DNA of 12,537 bases from Myxococcaceae bacterium (GTDB taxonomy: Bacteria; Myxococcota; Myxococcia; Myxococcales; Myxococcaceae): positions 1 to 12,537 of the forward strand of contig JAGSPQ010000014.1 in the NCBI GenBank assembly GCA_018262385.1, read 5' to 3'. The stretch's first letter is position 1. Each line of letters opens with the position of its first letter. Both the position numbers and the translations under genes were made by a program. The notes under the pieces are model-generated. The model was given only the letters and a program-made list of their open reading frames with translations. It was not told where the DNA came from and did no database searches. This document shows positions 1 to 10,242 of this stretch, piece after piece.

Positions 1-230
1 AACCGAGGGCTGAAGCGAGGCGGGGCGAGGGGGAGTGGGGCCGCAGCGGAGGGCGAGAAGGTGTCGCAGGCAGACGGGGGCGAGGCGGTCAGTGGCCAGG
101 TGCCGTCGTCGCGAGTGAGGAGGCCGCGAGCCGTCAGAGGAGGGCCAGCTGCGGCGGCCCGGTGGAGGGTGGAGGCAGGCGGACGGCGCGCGGGCACCAG
201 GGAGCAGCGGCGCGTCGCCGGTTCGTTCAG
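1..230. other. G-rich stretch with no supportable gene
   Basis: This stretch is strongly G-rich on the + strand and C-rich on the - strand. Two + frames stay open from the left edge (one to a TGA at 234-236, one to a TGA at 322-324), and at least one - frame is also open. All of them translate into Arg/Gly- or Pro/Ala-rich sequence with no recognisable motif, which is what random open frames look like at this GC content. A third + frame stops at 11-13 and could be the last codons of an upstream gene. The stretch may be intergenic or the low-complexity tail of a neighbouring gene; I cannot tell which. Confidence 0.4.
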
Positions 231-241
231 GTCTGATCATT

Positions 242-257
242 GCCGGGATGATCCGGC
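242..257. repeat. Inverted repeat / small hairpin in the leader
   Basis: The arms GCCGG (242-246) and CCGGC (253-257) are perfectly complementary around a six-base GATGAT loop. An overlapping alternative pairs GATCAT (235-240) with ATGATC (248-253). The two structures are mutually exclusive, and the second also reads as an operator-like dyad. There is no T-tract after it, so it is not a convincing terminator. Chance is a real possibility at this base composition. Confidence 0.35.
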
Positions 258-274
258 CTGCTCTACCGGTTGGT

Positions 275-317
275 CGGTGGGTTTTCGAGCCGTGAATTCA
301 CCCCCACCGTTTTGTTT
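275..317 (+). terminator. Candidate intrinsic terminator or attenuator upstream of the TPR gene
   Basis: A 7-base stem CGGTGGG (275-281) pairs exactly with CCCACCG (303-309) and is followed at once by a T-rich run TTTTGTTT (310-317), the layout of a Rho-independent terminator. The 21-base loop is long, which weakens the call. The loop contains a perfect palindrome at 292-301. It could end an upstream + transcript, or act as an attenuator if the TPR gene promoter lies further upstream. Only 57 bases separate it from the TPR start codon. Confidence 0.4.
292..301. repeat. Perfect 10-bp palindrome GTGAATTCAC
   Basis: GTGAATTCAC reads the same on both strands and lies in the loop of the terminator-like stem at 275-309, 73 bases before the TPR start. 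An AT-centred palindrome stands out in DNA this GC-rich, and such sites are often bound by dimeric repressors. No second copy was noticed in the window, so a regulatory role is inference only. Confidence 0.35.
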
Positions 318-343
318 GGGCTGATCCTACGGGGTGGTACGGT
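316..343 (+). promoter_or_regulatory. Weak candidate promoter for the TPR gene
   Basis: TTGGGC (316-321) and TACGGT (338-343) are spaced by 16 bases and match the strongest positions of a sigma-70-type promoter (TTG, and TA with a final T). Transcription would begin near 350 and leave a leader of about 25 bases. Both boxes are poor matches overall, and myxobacterial promoters are hard to recognise by eye, so this is only the best candidate between the hairpin and the gene. Confidence 0.18.
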
Positions 344-374
344 CTGCCCTCCGCACTCACCTATGTAGCGACGG

Positions 375-3300
375 ATGGCGCAGGAACCCGACAACACCAA
401 AAAGGAAGCACGGAGCCCCGGGCCAGAGCTGCGCCTGATCGACCGGCGCGCCTTCGTGGGCTTCCCCGAGCTGAAGCTCGCGCCCGGAGTCACCGTCACC
501 GACTTCGCGCTCCAGATTCCCGACGTCACCTTCCCGATGAACCTCTCGGGCGGGGCCTCGAAGTACCAGAAGAAGAAGCTCGACTTCGGCTTCCTCGAGC
601 TGAACATCGACGCCGAGGTCATCCACCGCCAGCTCGCCGCGCTGGCCGGCAAGCTGGGCGAGCTCGACGATCTCAAGCTCCACTTCCGCCCCGGCTACCT
701 CGAAGTCCAGGCCCGGCTGCGCTCGGCCGAGCGGGCGGCGCTGACCTTCAAGGCCGCCTTCGACGGCGACGGCGAAAAGCTGGCGGTCTACCTCTACGAC
801 GTCCGGTTCTACGCCTGGGCCTCGGTGCCCGCCGCCCGGCTGCCGGCGCTGGTCACCCAGGGCCTCCAGGAGAGTGCCTCGGCCCACCTGCCGCACCTCG
901 AGCGGCGCGGCGCCAACGGCTTCACCACCCGCATCCTCCCGGTGCTGGTCGAGCTGGCGGCGGTCGCCCGCGGCTTCAAGATGCCCTCGCTCGACCAGGC
1001 CCGCCTCGCCGAGGCCTCGATCTCCGGCAAGGGGCTGCGGCTGCGCTTCTCGTCCGGCGGGCTGCCGCCGCCCTCGCCCCCCGACGAAGAGCTGCTGCTG
1101 ACGCTGGAGGGCGCCCGCGCGTTCGCCGACGCCGAAGAGCTGCTCGCCGAAGGGAAGCTGCTCGAGGCGCGCGAGGCGTACCTGAAGCTGGGCGACGCCA
1201 CCGAGGCCCACCCGTTCGCGGTCGAGCGGCTGCTCACCCTGCTGGTCGCCGACCCCCAGGCGCACGAGATGGCGCTCGACGTCGCCGCCTCGCTCCACCG
1301 CCGGCGGGAGAAGAGCGCCACCGCGCTGTGGGCCGAGGCGGTGGTGCGCGAGCGCCGCGGAGAGTTCGCCCGCGCCTCCGAGCGCTACCTCGCGCTGTGC
1401 AACCTCGCCCGCCGCCAGCAGGAAGAAGCGGGCGCCTTCTTCGCCGCCGAGGCCGGAGCGCGCGCCGCCCGGGACCACGCGCCGCAGATGGCGGTCAAGG
1501 CGCTCCACGAGCTGCTCGGCCTCAAGCCGGATCACCTGCCTTCGCTCAAGGCGCTGGCCCGCGCCTCCGACCAGGCGAAAGACCGCGCCGGCGCGATTCG
1601 CGCCTACCGCCGCCTCACCGCCCTCGCCCGCGATCCGGCCGATGCCGCCGAGGCCCACGTGCAGCTGGCGCGGCTGTGCGCCCAGACCGACGACGACATT
1701 CCGGGAGCGCGGCTGCACTGCGAGGCCGCGCTGCGGCTGCTGCCCGATCATCCCGACGCGCTGCTGCAGCTGGGCGAGCTGTGCTTCAAGAGCGGCGAGT
1801 ACCTGCGGGCGATCAAGGCGCTCGATCGGCTGCGCGAGGTCGGGCTCTCCCGCCACGAGGTCGATCGGATCGGCCGCGCCAACCTGCTCGCCGGCCAGGT
1901 CTGGGAGCTCGGCCTCAAGCAGCTCGAGAACGCGCTGCTGCGCTACCGCGAGTCCGCCTCGCTGCTGCCCGGCGAGCCCGAGCCGCTCTACCTCTCGGCC
2001 CGCGTCGCCGACGCACTCGGCCGCACCCAGGAGGCCGTCGCCGGCTACCAGCAGGCGATCGAGCTGGCCGGCCCCGCTCCGGCGCACGAGGCGGCCCGCC
2101 ACGCCGCCCACCAGTCGCACCACGCGCTGGCGAAGCTGTTCAAGGGCAAGCTGTCCGAGCCGGCCCGCGCCAAGGATCACCTCGAGGCCGCCTTCGCCCT
2201 GGTGCCGACCGACCTGTCGGCGCTCGACGAGCTGCTGCCGCACTTCCGCGCCACCGGCCGCGCGGTCGAGCTGGCCGACGCGCTCGAGAAGGCCGCCGCG
2301 GTGGTCGAAGACGGCCTGCGCCGCGCCGCGCTCTGGGCCGAGGCCGGCGAGCTGTACCGCAACCGCCTCGCCCAGCCCGAGAAGGCCGAACGGCTGCTCA
2401 ACCAGGCGGTCGAGGCCGACCCCCGCAGCCGGCCCGCGCTCGAGGGGCTGCTCGCGCTCGCCGAGGCCCGCCGCGATGGCCCGCAGCTGGGCCGCTGCCT
2501 CAAGGCCCTTGCGCTGCTCACCGAGGATCCGAAAGACCGGGTGCGCCACCTGCGCCGGCTGGCGGTCGCCGCCCGCGATCTGTCCTTCGACCTCGAGCTC
2601 GCCGCCTGGGCGTTCGCCGAGGTGCTCAAGGTCGAGCCGGAAGATCTCCCCGCGCTGGGCGAGCTGTGCGCGCTGCAGCGCCGCCGCGCCGACATGGCCG
2701 GGTTGGCGTGGGCGCTCGAGCGCCGCGCGGTCGCCGCCGAGACCCACGGCGACAAGCGCCTGGCCGCCGCCGCGCTGCGCGAGCTGGGCCAGGTGCTCGA
2801 GGCGCGGCTGGGCCGGCCCGGCGAGGCGCTGGTCGCGCTCGAGAAGGCCGCCCGCCTGTTCCCCGAAGTCAACGCGCTGCTCGACCTGGCCAACCTCTCG
2901 CTGCGAATCGAGCGGCCCACCAACGCCCGCCGGGCGCTGGAAGACGTGCTCACCCTGCTGCCGAAGCACGCCGCGCCCGAGAAGCTCGCCGAGGTGCGCG
3001 CCCGGCTCGGCAAGGCCTGCGACTCGCTGGGCGACAAGGACGCGGCCCGCGAGAACTACGCCCTGGCGTTCCCGCTGCGCCGCCTCGACGACGAGCTGTG
3101 CGAGCGGCTCGAGGTCCTCTACGAGGAGGCCAACCTCCACCGCGAGCTGACCGACCTGTGGGCCGCCCGCGCCCAGGCGCTGCTGCAGGCCAACCGGCCT
3201 TCCGATGCCGCCCCGCTGTTCTTCAAGAGCGCCCAGGCGCTGCTCAACGCCGGAGATCGCGCCGGCGCCCAGCTGCGGCTGGCCGCGGTGCTCGACGCCG

Positions 3301-6300
3301 CTCCGACCGGCGAGAAGGCCGGCGAGGCGCTCGAGGCGATGGGCGATCTCGAGCTCGAGCGCGGCGAACGGCTCGAGGCCGCCAAGCTCTACGCCCGCCG
3401 CGCCGGGCTCGAGAAGGAAGCCCGAGCTGCCTCGCGCTGGTTCTTCAAGGCCAGCACCCTCGCCCAGGGCACCACCCGCGAAGAGACGTACCTCACCCAG
3501 GCGCTCGAGCGGGACGGCGCGTTCGTCCCCGCCCGCCTGCGCCACGCCGAGCTGGTGTTCGACGCCGATCCGGCCACCGCGCTGAAGGATCTCGAGGTGG
3601 TGCTCGCCGCCGACGAGAACGATCCGGACGTCGGGCGCACCGACAAGCCGGCGCTGCTGCGCAAGGCCGGGTTCGCCGCGGTCCGCGCCCAGCAGGCCGA
3701 GACCGCCCGAGCGCTGCTCGCCCAGTACGCCGCCTGGCGGCCCGAGGATCTCGAGGTCTCGCTCGAGCTGGCCAAGCTCCACCGCCGCGCCGGCGCCACC
3801 GAGGCGCTGGTCGATCTGCTCGGCGAGCTGTGGCCGCGGCTCGAGGGCCAGGGCCGGCGCACCGCCCGCCGCGAGTACGCCGAGGGCGCGCTGCAGCTGG
3901 GCCGCCACGACGAGGCGCGCGAGGCGCTGCGCAGCGCGCTGGGCGACGAGCCTTCCGACACCTGGGCCGCGGGCGAGCTGCTCAAGCTGCTGCCGGTCGA
4001 CGACTCCACCCTCGACGAGCGCTCGACGCTGATCTCCTCGCTGATCACCGAGGCCACCGGCGACGCGCGCGCCCAGCTGCTCTCCCAGCGGGCCGAGCTG
4101 CACCGGGCCCGGGGCGCGCTGGACGCCGCCCGCGCGGATCTCGCCGACGCCTCCGCGCTCGCCGACCGCCCGGTGCCGCTGCTGCGCGCGCTTGCCGAGG
4201 TCGCCCGCCTCTCGGTCGACGACGCGGTCGAGCTCGAGGCCTGGCGGCTGGCGCTGGCCCGCGCCGGCGGCGACGAGGCGCTGGTCGCCGACGCGATCGA
4301 GCGGGTGCTCTTCATCGCCCGCGCCCGGGTCGAGCGGCAGGAGCTGCCCAAGGCGGGCGAGGCGTTCGAGCTGGCCACCACCCTGCCGCTGTCGAACGAC
4401 GATCGCTGCGACGCCTTCCTCGGGATCGCGGTCTGCGCCCGGATCACCGGCGACTCGCGCCGCGCCGAAGCCGCGCTGCTCGAGGCCTCGAAGCAGGGGC
4501 CGCCCCCTCGCCGGGTCGAGGCGCTGATCGAGCGGGCCGCGCTGCTCGAGGCGCGCGACGCCCGGCAGGACGCGATCTCCGCGCTCGAGGCGGCGCTCGC
4601 GCTGGCGCCGCGGCACCCGCAGTCGATCATCGGGCTGAAGCGAAACCTGCGCGCGGTGCGCGACTGGTCGGGGCTGGCCGAGGTGGTCGCCGCCGAGGCG
4701 GCCCAGACCCCGCGCGCCCAGGCGGCGCCGCTGTTCACCGAGCTGGCCGGCCTCTACCTCGATCAGCTCGGGCTGCCCGGCCCGGGTGAGGCGGCGCTCA
4801 AGCGCGTCGTCACCCTCGACCCGGCCGACGTCGGCGCCCGCCGCCGGCTCGCCGGGCTGCTCGCTCCGCGGGGAGAGGTCGAAGAGGCCACCCGGCTGCT
4901 CGAAGAGGCGGCCGCTTCTTCCGGCGTCGACGAGAGCGCCACCCTGCTGCGCGAGGCCGCCGCCCTCGCCCACGCCGCCGCCGACGATGGCCGCGCGCTG
5001 CGGCTGTACCGCAAGGCCCACGCCCAGGTCCCCGCCTCCGGGGCCCAGCTGCAGACCCTGGCCGATCTGCTCTACCTCCACGGCGCGGTGCGCGAGGCGC
5101 TGCCGCTGCAGCAGCAGCTGACCGTGCAGATGGACTTCGCCGACGCTCCGGACGAAGCCGAGCGCGCGCTGCTGCGGCTGGCCGATCTCGCCGAGCAGAC
5201 CGGCGACGCGGCGCTCGCCGAGAAGACCCTGCGGCGGGTCAGCCAGGAGCGCCCGCTCAACTCGGTCGCGATCGAACGGCTCGCCGCGCTGGTGCAGCCG
5301 CGCAACCCCCGCGAGGCGCTCGGGCTGCTGGCCGCCCACGCCCGCGCCCTCTCGCCCTCGCCCCGCACCGTCGAACGCCTGCTGCAGCTGGCCCGGCGCG
5401 CGCGCGAAGAGCTGGCCGACTTCGAGCTGCCCGCCGAGCTGTACGCCCGCGCCGCCGAGCAGGCCGAGGCGCCGCTGCCGATTCGCCTCGAGCGCGCGAA
5501 GCTGCTGCGCGACGCGGGCCGCACCGGCGAGCTGATGGGCGAGCTGCTGCAGATCGCCCAGCTGCAGCTGACCTCGGGCGAGGTCGAAGCGGCGCTCGAC
5601 ACGTACCAGGAAGAGGCCGAGCTGGCGCTGCAGGCGGGCCGGGTCGACGAGGCGCTCAAGTCGCTCCAGGCGATGGCCGAGCTGTGCGACGAGGAAGGCC
5701 AGGGCGAGCGCGCCGCCAGGCTCTGGGTTCGCCGGGCCGAGCTGCTGCGCGACAGCAAGCTGGATCTGGTCGGGGCCGAGCAGTCGCTCCAGCAGGCGTG
5801 GGTGCTCGATCGGAAGAGCGAGACCGCCGAGCTGGGGATCGCGCTCGCCCGCCGCCGGGCCGATCGCGACGCCGAGATCGACTGGCTCGAGCGCACCCTC
5901 GAGTCCTTCGCCGACCACACCGGCAAGGCCCGGGCGTTCGTCGCGCTCGCCCGGCTGCACCTGGGGCTCCCCGCCGAGTCGTCCACCGGCGAGGCGCTGC
6001 CCCCCGGCGCGCCGATGCTCGCTCCCGACCAGGCCGAGGCGGCGCTGAAGCAGGCGCTGATCTTCGCCCCCGGGCTGGCCGAGGCCGAGGCGCTGCTGCT
6101 GGCGATGTACGAGCGGCAGGATCGGGTCGGCGACGTCGCCGCCTTCTTCGAAGAGTCCGCCCTGCGCGCGACCTCGCTGCCCGAGCGCGCCCGGATGCTG
6201 CTGCGCGCCGCCGCCCTCTACAAAGAGAAGGCGAACCAGCCCCACGCCGCCGCCGCCGCGCTGCTCGCCGCCCGCGCCGCCAACCCGGACGACGCCGCCC

Positions 6301-9300
6301 TCACCGGGCTGGTCGCCGATCAGCTCCACCAGCTGGGCCGTCACCAGGAAGCGGCCGACTTCGACGCGCTGCTGCTGGAGGCCGATCCGTTCCACCCGGC
6401 CTTCGCCCGCCACCTCACCTTCCTCACCGAGTCGGGCGACGCCCAGGGCCGGGCGGTGCTGTTGTCCCGCCGCGCCGAGAAGGAGTCGGGCCCCGAGGCC
6501 GCCAGCCGCTGGCTCGGCGCGGCGAAGGCGTTCACCGAGGTCGGGGCCAACGAGCGGGCGCGGGTCTGTGAAGACCAGGCGTTCGAGGCCGCGCCCGAGG
6601 ACGACGCCGCCTTCCTCACCCTCGAGGAACGCGAGAAGAGCGAGCCCCGCGCGCTGGCCGACGTGTTGTTCGCGCGCGCCCGCGCCGTGCCGGCCCAGAC
6701 CGGGGAGCTGCTCAAGCGGCGCGCGAAGCTGCTCACCGACGCGGGCGAGGCGCTGGAGGCCGCCGCGGCGTGGGACGATTTGCTCGCCGCCTCACCCGAC
6801 GATCTCGACGCCCTCGCCCAGCGCGCCGAGCTGGCCGCTTCCAGCGGAGGCCCGCGCGCCTCGCAGCCGTTCGATCGCCGCCTGCTCCAGCTGGGCGGCG
6901 ACGGCCTGGCGGCCGAGCTGAAGCTCAAGCTGCAGCACCGGTTGGGCCACGCTGCCCTCGAGGCGAAGGCGTTCCACGACGCGGCCGAGGCGTTCGAGGC
7001 GGTGCGCGCGCTGGATCCCGACGGGCCGAAGGGCCGCGAGGCGCTCTCGCTGCTGGTCGAGGCGTACACCAACACCCGGGACAACGCGGGGCTGTTCCGC
7101 GCCACCCTCAAGCTGGCCGAGCTGGCCGAGGGCGCCGAGGCGACCGCGCTCTACCGCCGCGCCGCCGACCTCGCCGAGAAGCCGCAGGACGCGATGGCCG
7201 CCCTCGGGGTGCTGGTGCGGCAGTCTCCTTCCGACGAGGGCTTCTACGCCCGCGCCCGCCAGGCGCTGGTCGCGATGGGCAAGAGCGGCGAGCTGCTGTG
7301 GCTGCACGAGCAGTTCGCCGAAGCCGCCGGAGGAGAGCAGGGCGCCGCGGCGCTGCTCGAGGCGGCCGACCTGGTCGAGCGCGAGTTCCAGGACGAGGGC
7401 CGCGCCACCGACCTGCGGCAGAAGGCGAGCCGGATCGACCCCAGCAACACCGCCGCGCTCAGCCGGCTGGCGGCCGACCAGCGCCGCAAGGGCGACCAGG
7501 CCGGGCTGCTCGACACCCTCACCCGGCTGGTGCCGACGCTCGAGGAGGAGCCCGCGGCCGAGGCGCTGCTCGAGCTGGCCGGGCTGCGCCAGAGCGCGGG
7601 CGACATCCCCGGCGCGCGCGAGGCGCTCCAGTCGCTGCGCGCGCGGGGGGCGGCCTTCCCCGGCTACCTCGGGGCGCTCGATGCGTTGATCTCGCTCGAG
7701 CAGTCGCAGAGCAACGGCGACGCGCTGGGCGAGGTGCTGCTCGAGCGGGCGGCGCTCGAGTCGGGCGACGAGAAGTCGAGCCGGCTGGTGGCGGCGACCC
7801 GCGCCTTCCAGCAGGGCGGAAACTTCGAGCGCGCGCTGGTGGCCAGCCGCGAGGCGCTCGCGCTGCGGCCCTCGGTCGAGGTGCTGCTGCTGATGGTCGA
7901 GCTGGCCCGGGCGATGAAACAGCCCCGGCGCGCCGCCCAGGCGCTGGTGACGGCGGCCGGCCTGAGCAGCAAAGAGCCGAAGGTGCAGCGGCAGCTGTTG
8001 ATCGACGCCGTCGCCGCCTGGGAGCAGGCCGACGAGCCCGAAGAGGCGATCGACATCCTCGAGCGGGTGGTGCGCGAGCACCCCGACGCGCTCTCGCCCA
8101 CCGAGCTGGCGCACCGGTTCCTGGTGTTGAAGCTGCCGGCGCGGGCGCTGGCGGTCGGCTTCGCGCCGCTGATGGCCGCCGGGGACTTCGTCGGTGCGCT
8201 CAAGCTGGCCGACGCGGCGAAGGACGCGGCGAAGGCCACCGAGGCGCTCTGGGCGCTGGCCCGGCTGGACGGCAACTCGGTGCACGCCTCGCGGCTGGCC
8301 GATCAGCTCGAGGCGGATGGCGACACCGAGGATCTCGAGCAGCTGGCGCTCGCGCTGCAGCAGTCGGGCGCGGTCGAACGGGCGCAAGCCCTGTGGTCCG
8401 AGCTGCTGCTGCGGTTCGGCTCGCCGCTGGCGCTGCAGCACCTGGCCGAGGCGGGCGAGCTCAACAAGGTGATCTCCGCCGCGCTCGAGGATCCGCGCCC
8501 GCGGCTGCTCGAGCTGTTGCTGCCCCACGCTTCGGCGATCGACGCCGCCACCCGCGAGGCGCTGTGGAAGGCCGCCGCCGAAATGCTGCCCGCGCGGCGC
8601 AAGTCGCTGGTTCGCCAGCTGGCGGATCTGCGCAAGGACGCCGGCCGGGCCGAGGAAGCGGCCTTCTCGCTGCTCGAGCTGATCAACCTCGAGGAGAACA
8701 GCCTCGCCCGCTCGGCGCTGCACCTCGAGCGCGGCGAGCTGCTGCTGCACGAGCTGAAGCAGCCGCAGCAGGCCCGCGAGGAGTTCGAGCGCGCGCTGGT
8801 CGACGACGGCACCTCGTTCGGGGCGGTTCGCCACCTGGTGACGTTGACCCAGGGGCAGGATCCGGGGCGCTTCATCGCGATGATCGAGCGGCTCACCGAG
8901 CTGGCGGGGCCCGAGGCGGTCGAGAGCTACCGCCCCGCGCTGGTCGACGCGTTCGAGGCGCAGGGCCGGCCGCGGGACGCGCTGCGGTTGTTGGGCGAGC
9001 TGCCCGAGACGCCCGAGAACCTCGCCCGCCGGGCCACCCTCGCCAGCGCGCTCGGCCTCACCGGCGAGGCGCTCCAGCTGCGCGAGCGGGTCACCACCTC
9101 GACGGGCGAGCTGGAAGGAATCCTCGCCGGGTACCTGCAGGCCGACCTGATCCCGATGGCGGTGCGGCTGGGCGAGCGGCTGGTGGCCGAGCAGAAGCTG
9201 GAGCCGGCGACGCTGAGGTTCCTCGCCGAGCGGCTCTCGCCCACCCAGCAGGGCGCCGGGCTGGCGGTGAAGGTGTGGCCGCAGCTGCTCGAGCGCGCCG

Positions 9301-9935
9301 GGGACGCCGACGGCTGGACCCTGTTCGCCGAGGCGCTGCGGCAGCTGGGCCGGGAAGACGACGCCGCGCTGGCCGATGGCTTCGGCGCCGCGCTCACCTC
9401 CGGCGAGGCCCAGGCGGCGGCGGTGCGTCCGGAGGCGGTGGATGCGCCCGACGCCTACCGGTTCCCGCCGGTGCCCGAAGGGCTGATGCCGGTCACCGAC
9501 ACCAACATGCCGCGGCTGAAGGCGGCGCTCGACGACGCGCTGCTCGGGCTGGGCGCGAAGGGAGTGAGCGTGGTGCTGGATCCGACCGGCGGGCCCGAGG
9601 CGTGGCTGGCCGCAACCGGGACGGTGGTGATCGGCGCGGGGGCGCTCGCCGTCTACGGGCAGTCCGAGCTGACCTACCTGCTGGCGCTGGCGCTGGCGCT
9701 CGGAGAGGCGGGCCACACCCTGCGCGAGCCGGGCGAGGTGAAGGGGTTCGCCGAGGCGGCGGTGCGGGCGTTCGACGCCTACCCCTCGTCGCTCTCGGCG
9801 GGCCGGGTGCTGACGCTGCTCGATCCCCGGGTACGCGGAAAGGATCCGCAGCTGGGGCAGATGGCGCAGCTGCTGCCCGACAGCCCGGCGTTCGTCGCGG
9901 TGGCGCGGCGGGCGCTCGAGCGGCTCGGCCGCTGA
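375..9935 (+). CDS. Giant TPR-repeat protein (3186 aa) with uncharacterised N- and C-terminal domains
   Basis: This is a probable scaffold built from TPR-like helix pairs; its partners cannot be read from sequence. ATG 375 is the most upstream start possible, because an in-frame TAG sits at 366-368. The N-terminus is polar, with no signal peptide, so a cytoplasmic location is likely. Residues ~20-225 are a non-repeat, apparently beta-rich domain that vaguely recalls lipid-binding DUF2993/TULIP-like sequences (low confidence). A Pro-rich linker follows at ~226-238. From ~244 to ~3000 the sequence is amphipathic helix pairs; clear TPR units are at 458-490 and 533-566, and many others are degenerate. 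A Pro/Ser-rich insert at ~1863-1886 interrupts the array. After a linker near 3020 comes an alpha/beta C-terminal domain, with a hydrophobic helix at 3098-3114 resembling the active-site helix of M48 peptidases but lacking HExxH. Only one TCA codon and no TTA or CTA codons occur in the gene. The TPR call is firm; the function is unknown. Confidence 0.9.
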   Translation: MAQEPDNTKKEARSPGPELRLIDRRAFVGFPELKLAPGVTVTDFALQIPDVTFPMNLSGGASKYQKKKLDFGFLELNIDAEVIHRQLAALAGKLGELDDLKLHFRPGYLEVQARLRSAERAALTFKAAFDGDGEKLAVYLYDVRFYAWASVPAARLPALVTQGLQESASAHLPHLERRGANGFTTRILPVLVELAAVARGFKMPSLDQARLAEASISGKGLRLRFSSGGLPPPSPPDEELLLTLEGARAFADAEELLAEGKLLEAREAYLKLGDATEAHPFAVERLLTLLVADPQAHEMALDVAASLHRRREKSATALWAEAVVRERRGEFARASERYLALCNLARRQQEEAGAFFAAEAGARAARDHAPQMAVKALHELLGLKPDHLPSLKALARASDQAKDRAGAIRAYRRLTALARDPADAAEAHVQLARLCAQTDDDIPGARLHCEAALRLLPDHPDALLQLGELCFKSGEYLRAIKALDRLREVGLSRHEVDRIGRANLLAGQVWELGLKQLENALLRYRESASLLPGEPEPLYLSARVADALGRTQEAVAGYQQAIELAGPAPAHEAARHAAHQSHHALAKLFKGKLSEPARAKDHLEAAFALVPTDLSALDELLPHFRATGRAVELADALEKAAAVVEDGLRRAALWAEAGELYRNRLAQPEKAERLLNQAVEADPRSRPALEGLLALAEARRDGPQLGRCLKALALLTEDPKDRVRHLRRLAVAARDLSFDLELAAWAFAEVLKVEPEDLPALGELCALQRRRADMAGLAWALERRAVAAETHGDKRLAAAALRELGQVLEARLGRPGEALVALEKAARLFPEVNALLDLANLSLRIERPTNARRALEDVLTLLPKHAAPEKLAEVRARLGKACDSLGDKDAARENYALAFPLRRLDDELCERLEVLYEEANLHRELTDLWAARAQALLQANRPSDAAPLFFKSAQALLNAGDRAGAQLRLAAVLDAAPTGEKAGEALEAMGDLELERGERLEAAKLYARRAGLEKEARAASRWFFKASTLAQGTTREETYLTQALERDGAFVPARLRHAELVFDADPATALKDLEVVLAADENDPDVGRTDKPALLRKAGFAAVRAQQAETARALLAQYAAWRPEDLEVSLELAKLHRRAGATEALVDLLGELWPRLEGQGRRTARREYAEGALQLGRHDEAREALRSALGDEPSDTWAAGELLKLLPVDDSTLDERSTLISSLITEATGDARAQLLSQRAELHRARGALDAARADLADASALADRPVPLLRALAEVARLSVDDAVELEAWRLALARAGGDEALVADAIERVLFIARARVERQELPKAGEAFELATTLPLSNDDRCDAFLGIAVCARITGDSRRAEAALLEASKQGPPPRRVEALIERAALLEARDARQDAISALEAALALAPRHPQSIIGLKRNLRAVRDWSGLAEVVAAEAAQTPRAQAAPLFTELAGLYLDQLGLPGPGEAALKRVVTLDPADVGARRRLAGLLAPRGEVEEATRLLEEAAASSGVDESATLLREAAALAHAAADDGRALRLYRKAHAQVPASGAQLQTLADLLYLHGAVREALPLQQQLTVQMDFADAPDEAERALLRLADLAEQTGDAALAEKTLRRVSQERPLNSVAIERLAALVQPRNPREALGLLAAHARALSPSPRTVERLLQLARRAREELADFELPAELYARAAEQAEAPLPIRLERAKLLRDAGRTGELMGELLQIAQLQLTSGEVEAALDTYQEEAELALQAGRVDEALKSLQAMAELCDEEGQGERAARLWVRRAELLRDSKLDLVGAEQSLQQAWVLDRKSETAELGIALARRRADRDAEIDWLERTLESFADHTGKARAFVALARLHLGLPAESSTGEALPPGAPMLAPDQAEAALKQALIFAPGLAEAEALLLAMYERQDRVGDVAAFFEESALRATSLPERARMLLRAAALYKEKANQPHAAAAALLAARAANPDDAALTGLVADQLHQLGRHQEAADFDALLLEADPFHPAFARHLTFLTESGDAQGRAVLLSRRAEKESGPEAASRWLGAAKAFTEVGANERARVCEDQAFEAAPEDDAAFLTLEEREKSEPRALADVLFARARAVPAQTGELLKRRAKLLTDAGEALEAAAAWDDLLAASPDDLDALAQRAELAASSGGPRASQPFDRRLLQLGGDGLAAELKLKLQHRLGHAALEAKAFHDAAEAFEAVRALDPDGPKGREALSLLVEAYTNTRDNAGLFRATLKLAELAEGAEATALYRRAADLAEKPQDAMAALGVLVRQSPSDEGFYARARQALVAMGKSGELLWLHEQFAEAAGGEQGAAALLEAADLVEREFQDEGRATDLRQKASRIDPSNTAALSRLAADQRRKGDQAGLLDTLTRLVPTLEEEPAAEALLELAGLRQSAGDIPGAREALQSLRARGAAFPGYLGALDALISLEQSQSNGDALGEVLLERAALESGDEKSSRLVAATRAFQQGGNFERALVASREALALRPSVEVLLLMVELARAMKQPRRAAQALVTAAGLSSKEPKVQRQLLIDAVAAWEQADEPEEAIDILERVVREHPDALSPTELAHRFLVLKLPARALAVGFAPLMAAGDFVGALKLADAAKDAAKATEALWALARLDGNSVHASRLADQLEADGDTEDLEQLALALQQSGAVERAQALWSELLLRFGSPLALQHLAEAGELNKVISAALEDPRPRLLELLLPHASAIDAATREALWKAAAEMLPARRKSLVRQLADLRKDAGRAEEAAFSLLELINLEENSLARSALHLERGELLLHELKQPQQAREEFERALVDDGTSFGAVRHLVTLTQGQDPGRFIAMIERLTELAGPEAVESYRPALVDAFEAQGRPRDALRLLGELPETPENLARRATLASALGLTGEALQLRERVTTSTGELEGILAGYLQADLIPMAVRLGERLVAEQKLEPATLRFLAERLSPTQQGAGLAVKVWPQLLERAGDADGWTLFAEALRQLGREDDAALADGFGAALTSGEAQAAAVRPEAVDAPDAYRFPPVPEGLMPVTDTNMPRLKAALDDALLGLGAKGVSVVLDPTGGPEAWLAATGTVVIGAGALAVYGQSELTYLLALALALGEAGHTLREPGEVKGFAEAAVRAFDAYPSSLSAGRVLTLLDPRVRGKDPQLGQMAQLLPDSPAFVAVARRALERLGR

Positions 9936-9940
9936 GCCTC

Positions 9941-9955
9941 GGCGGGCTACCCGCC
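9941..9955. terminator. GC hairpin between convergent genes
   Basis: GGCGGG (9941-9946) and CCCGCC (9950-9955) form a perfect 6-bp stem with a three-base CTA loop. It sits in the 28-base gap between the stop of the TPR gene and the stop of the oppositely oriented small membrane protein. The position suits a bidirectional terminator, but neither strand shows a T-run after the stem, so termination would be weak or need Rho. Confidence 0.4.
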
Positions 9956-9963
9956 CACGATGG

Positions 9964-10242
9964 CTACTTGCCGCCGCCGTTGATCGCCTTCGCCTCGCGG
10001 TAGCCGTCGATCGCGAAGCAGGTGTTGGCGAGGAACACCGCGACGAACATTAGCCCGAAGGCGGTGGGGCTGGCGGTCTGAAGGTTGGTGCCTCCGGCGA
10101 ACACCGGGCCCTGCTCGACCGCGGTCAGCATCAGCGCGGCGAGCGTCCAGCCGATGCCGAGCAGGGTCCGCTTCCCGTTGTAGATGTAGCCGGGACCCAT
10201 GAAGAAGAAGTTCAGCAACGCCGCCAGCCAGGGTTTTTTCAT
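9964..10242 (-). CDS. Small TM2-like multi-spanning membrane protein (92 aa)
   Basis: A 92-residue hydrophobic protein starting MKKPWLAALLNFF. The N-terminal segment (5-19), ending in GPGYIYNGK, matches the widespread pattern K-x-x-x-x-A-x-L-L-x-F-F-x-x-G-x-G-x-x-Y-x-G of TM2-domain and related small inner-membrane proteins. Two more hydrophobic stretches lie at ~27-42 and ~61-79, and a polar tail ends in Gly-Gly-Gly-Lys. The second Gly-Pro-Gly-type turn and short loops suit a helical hairpin in the cytoplasmic membrane. The frame stays open upstream of the chosen ATG, but that part is hydrophilic, unlike any membrane protein, and overlaps the divergent lipoprotein gene, so ATG 10240-10242 is preferred although no clear Shine-Dalgarno is visible. 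It is convergent with the TPR gene and divergent from the lipoprotein. The biochemical function of this type of protein is unknown. Confidence 0.75.
   Translation of the reverse strand: MKKPWLAALLNFFFMGPGYIYNGKRTLLGIGWTLAALMLTAVEQGPVFAGGTNLQTASPTAFGLMFVAVFLANTCFAIDGYREAKAINGGGK

Noticed and set aside
61..324. 87-codon + strand open frame starting with GTG
   Set aside because: Arg/Gly-rich, no motif and no Shine-Dalgarno; it runs through the terminator-like stem at 275-317 and two other frames are equally open at this GC content.
335..349. Sigma-54-like promoter (TGGTAC ... TGCC)
   Set aside because: The GG and GC elements are two bases too close for a -24/-12 promoter.
357..6413. 2018-codon antisense frame
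   Set aside because: It mirrors the TPR gene codon by codon; the product is Gly/Leu/Gln/Arg low-complexity sequence with no domain, as expected from codon bias.
6770..10003. 1077-codon frame-shifted + strand frame
   Set aside because: Arg/Ala/Gly-rich translation of the TPR gene in the wrong frame; it has no domain and overlaps a clearly coding frame.
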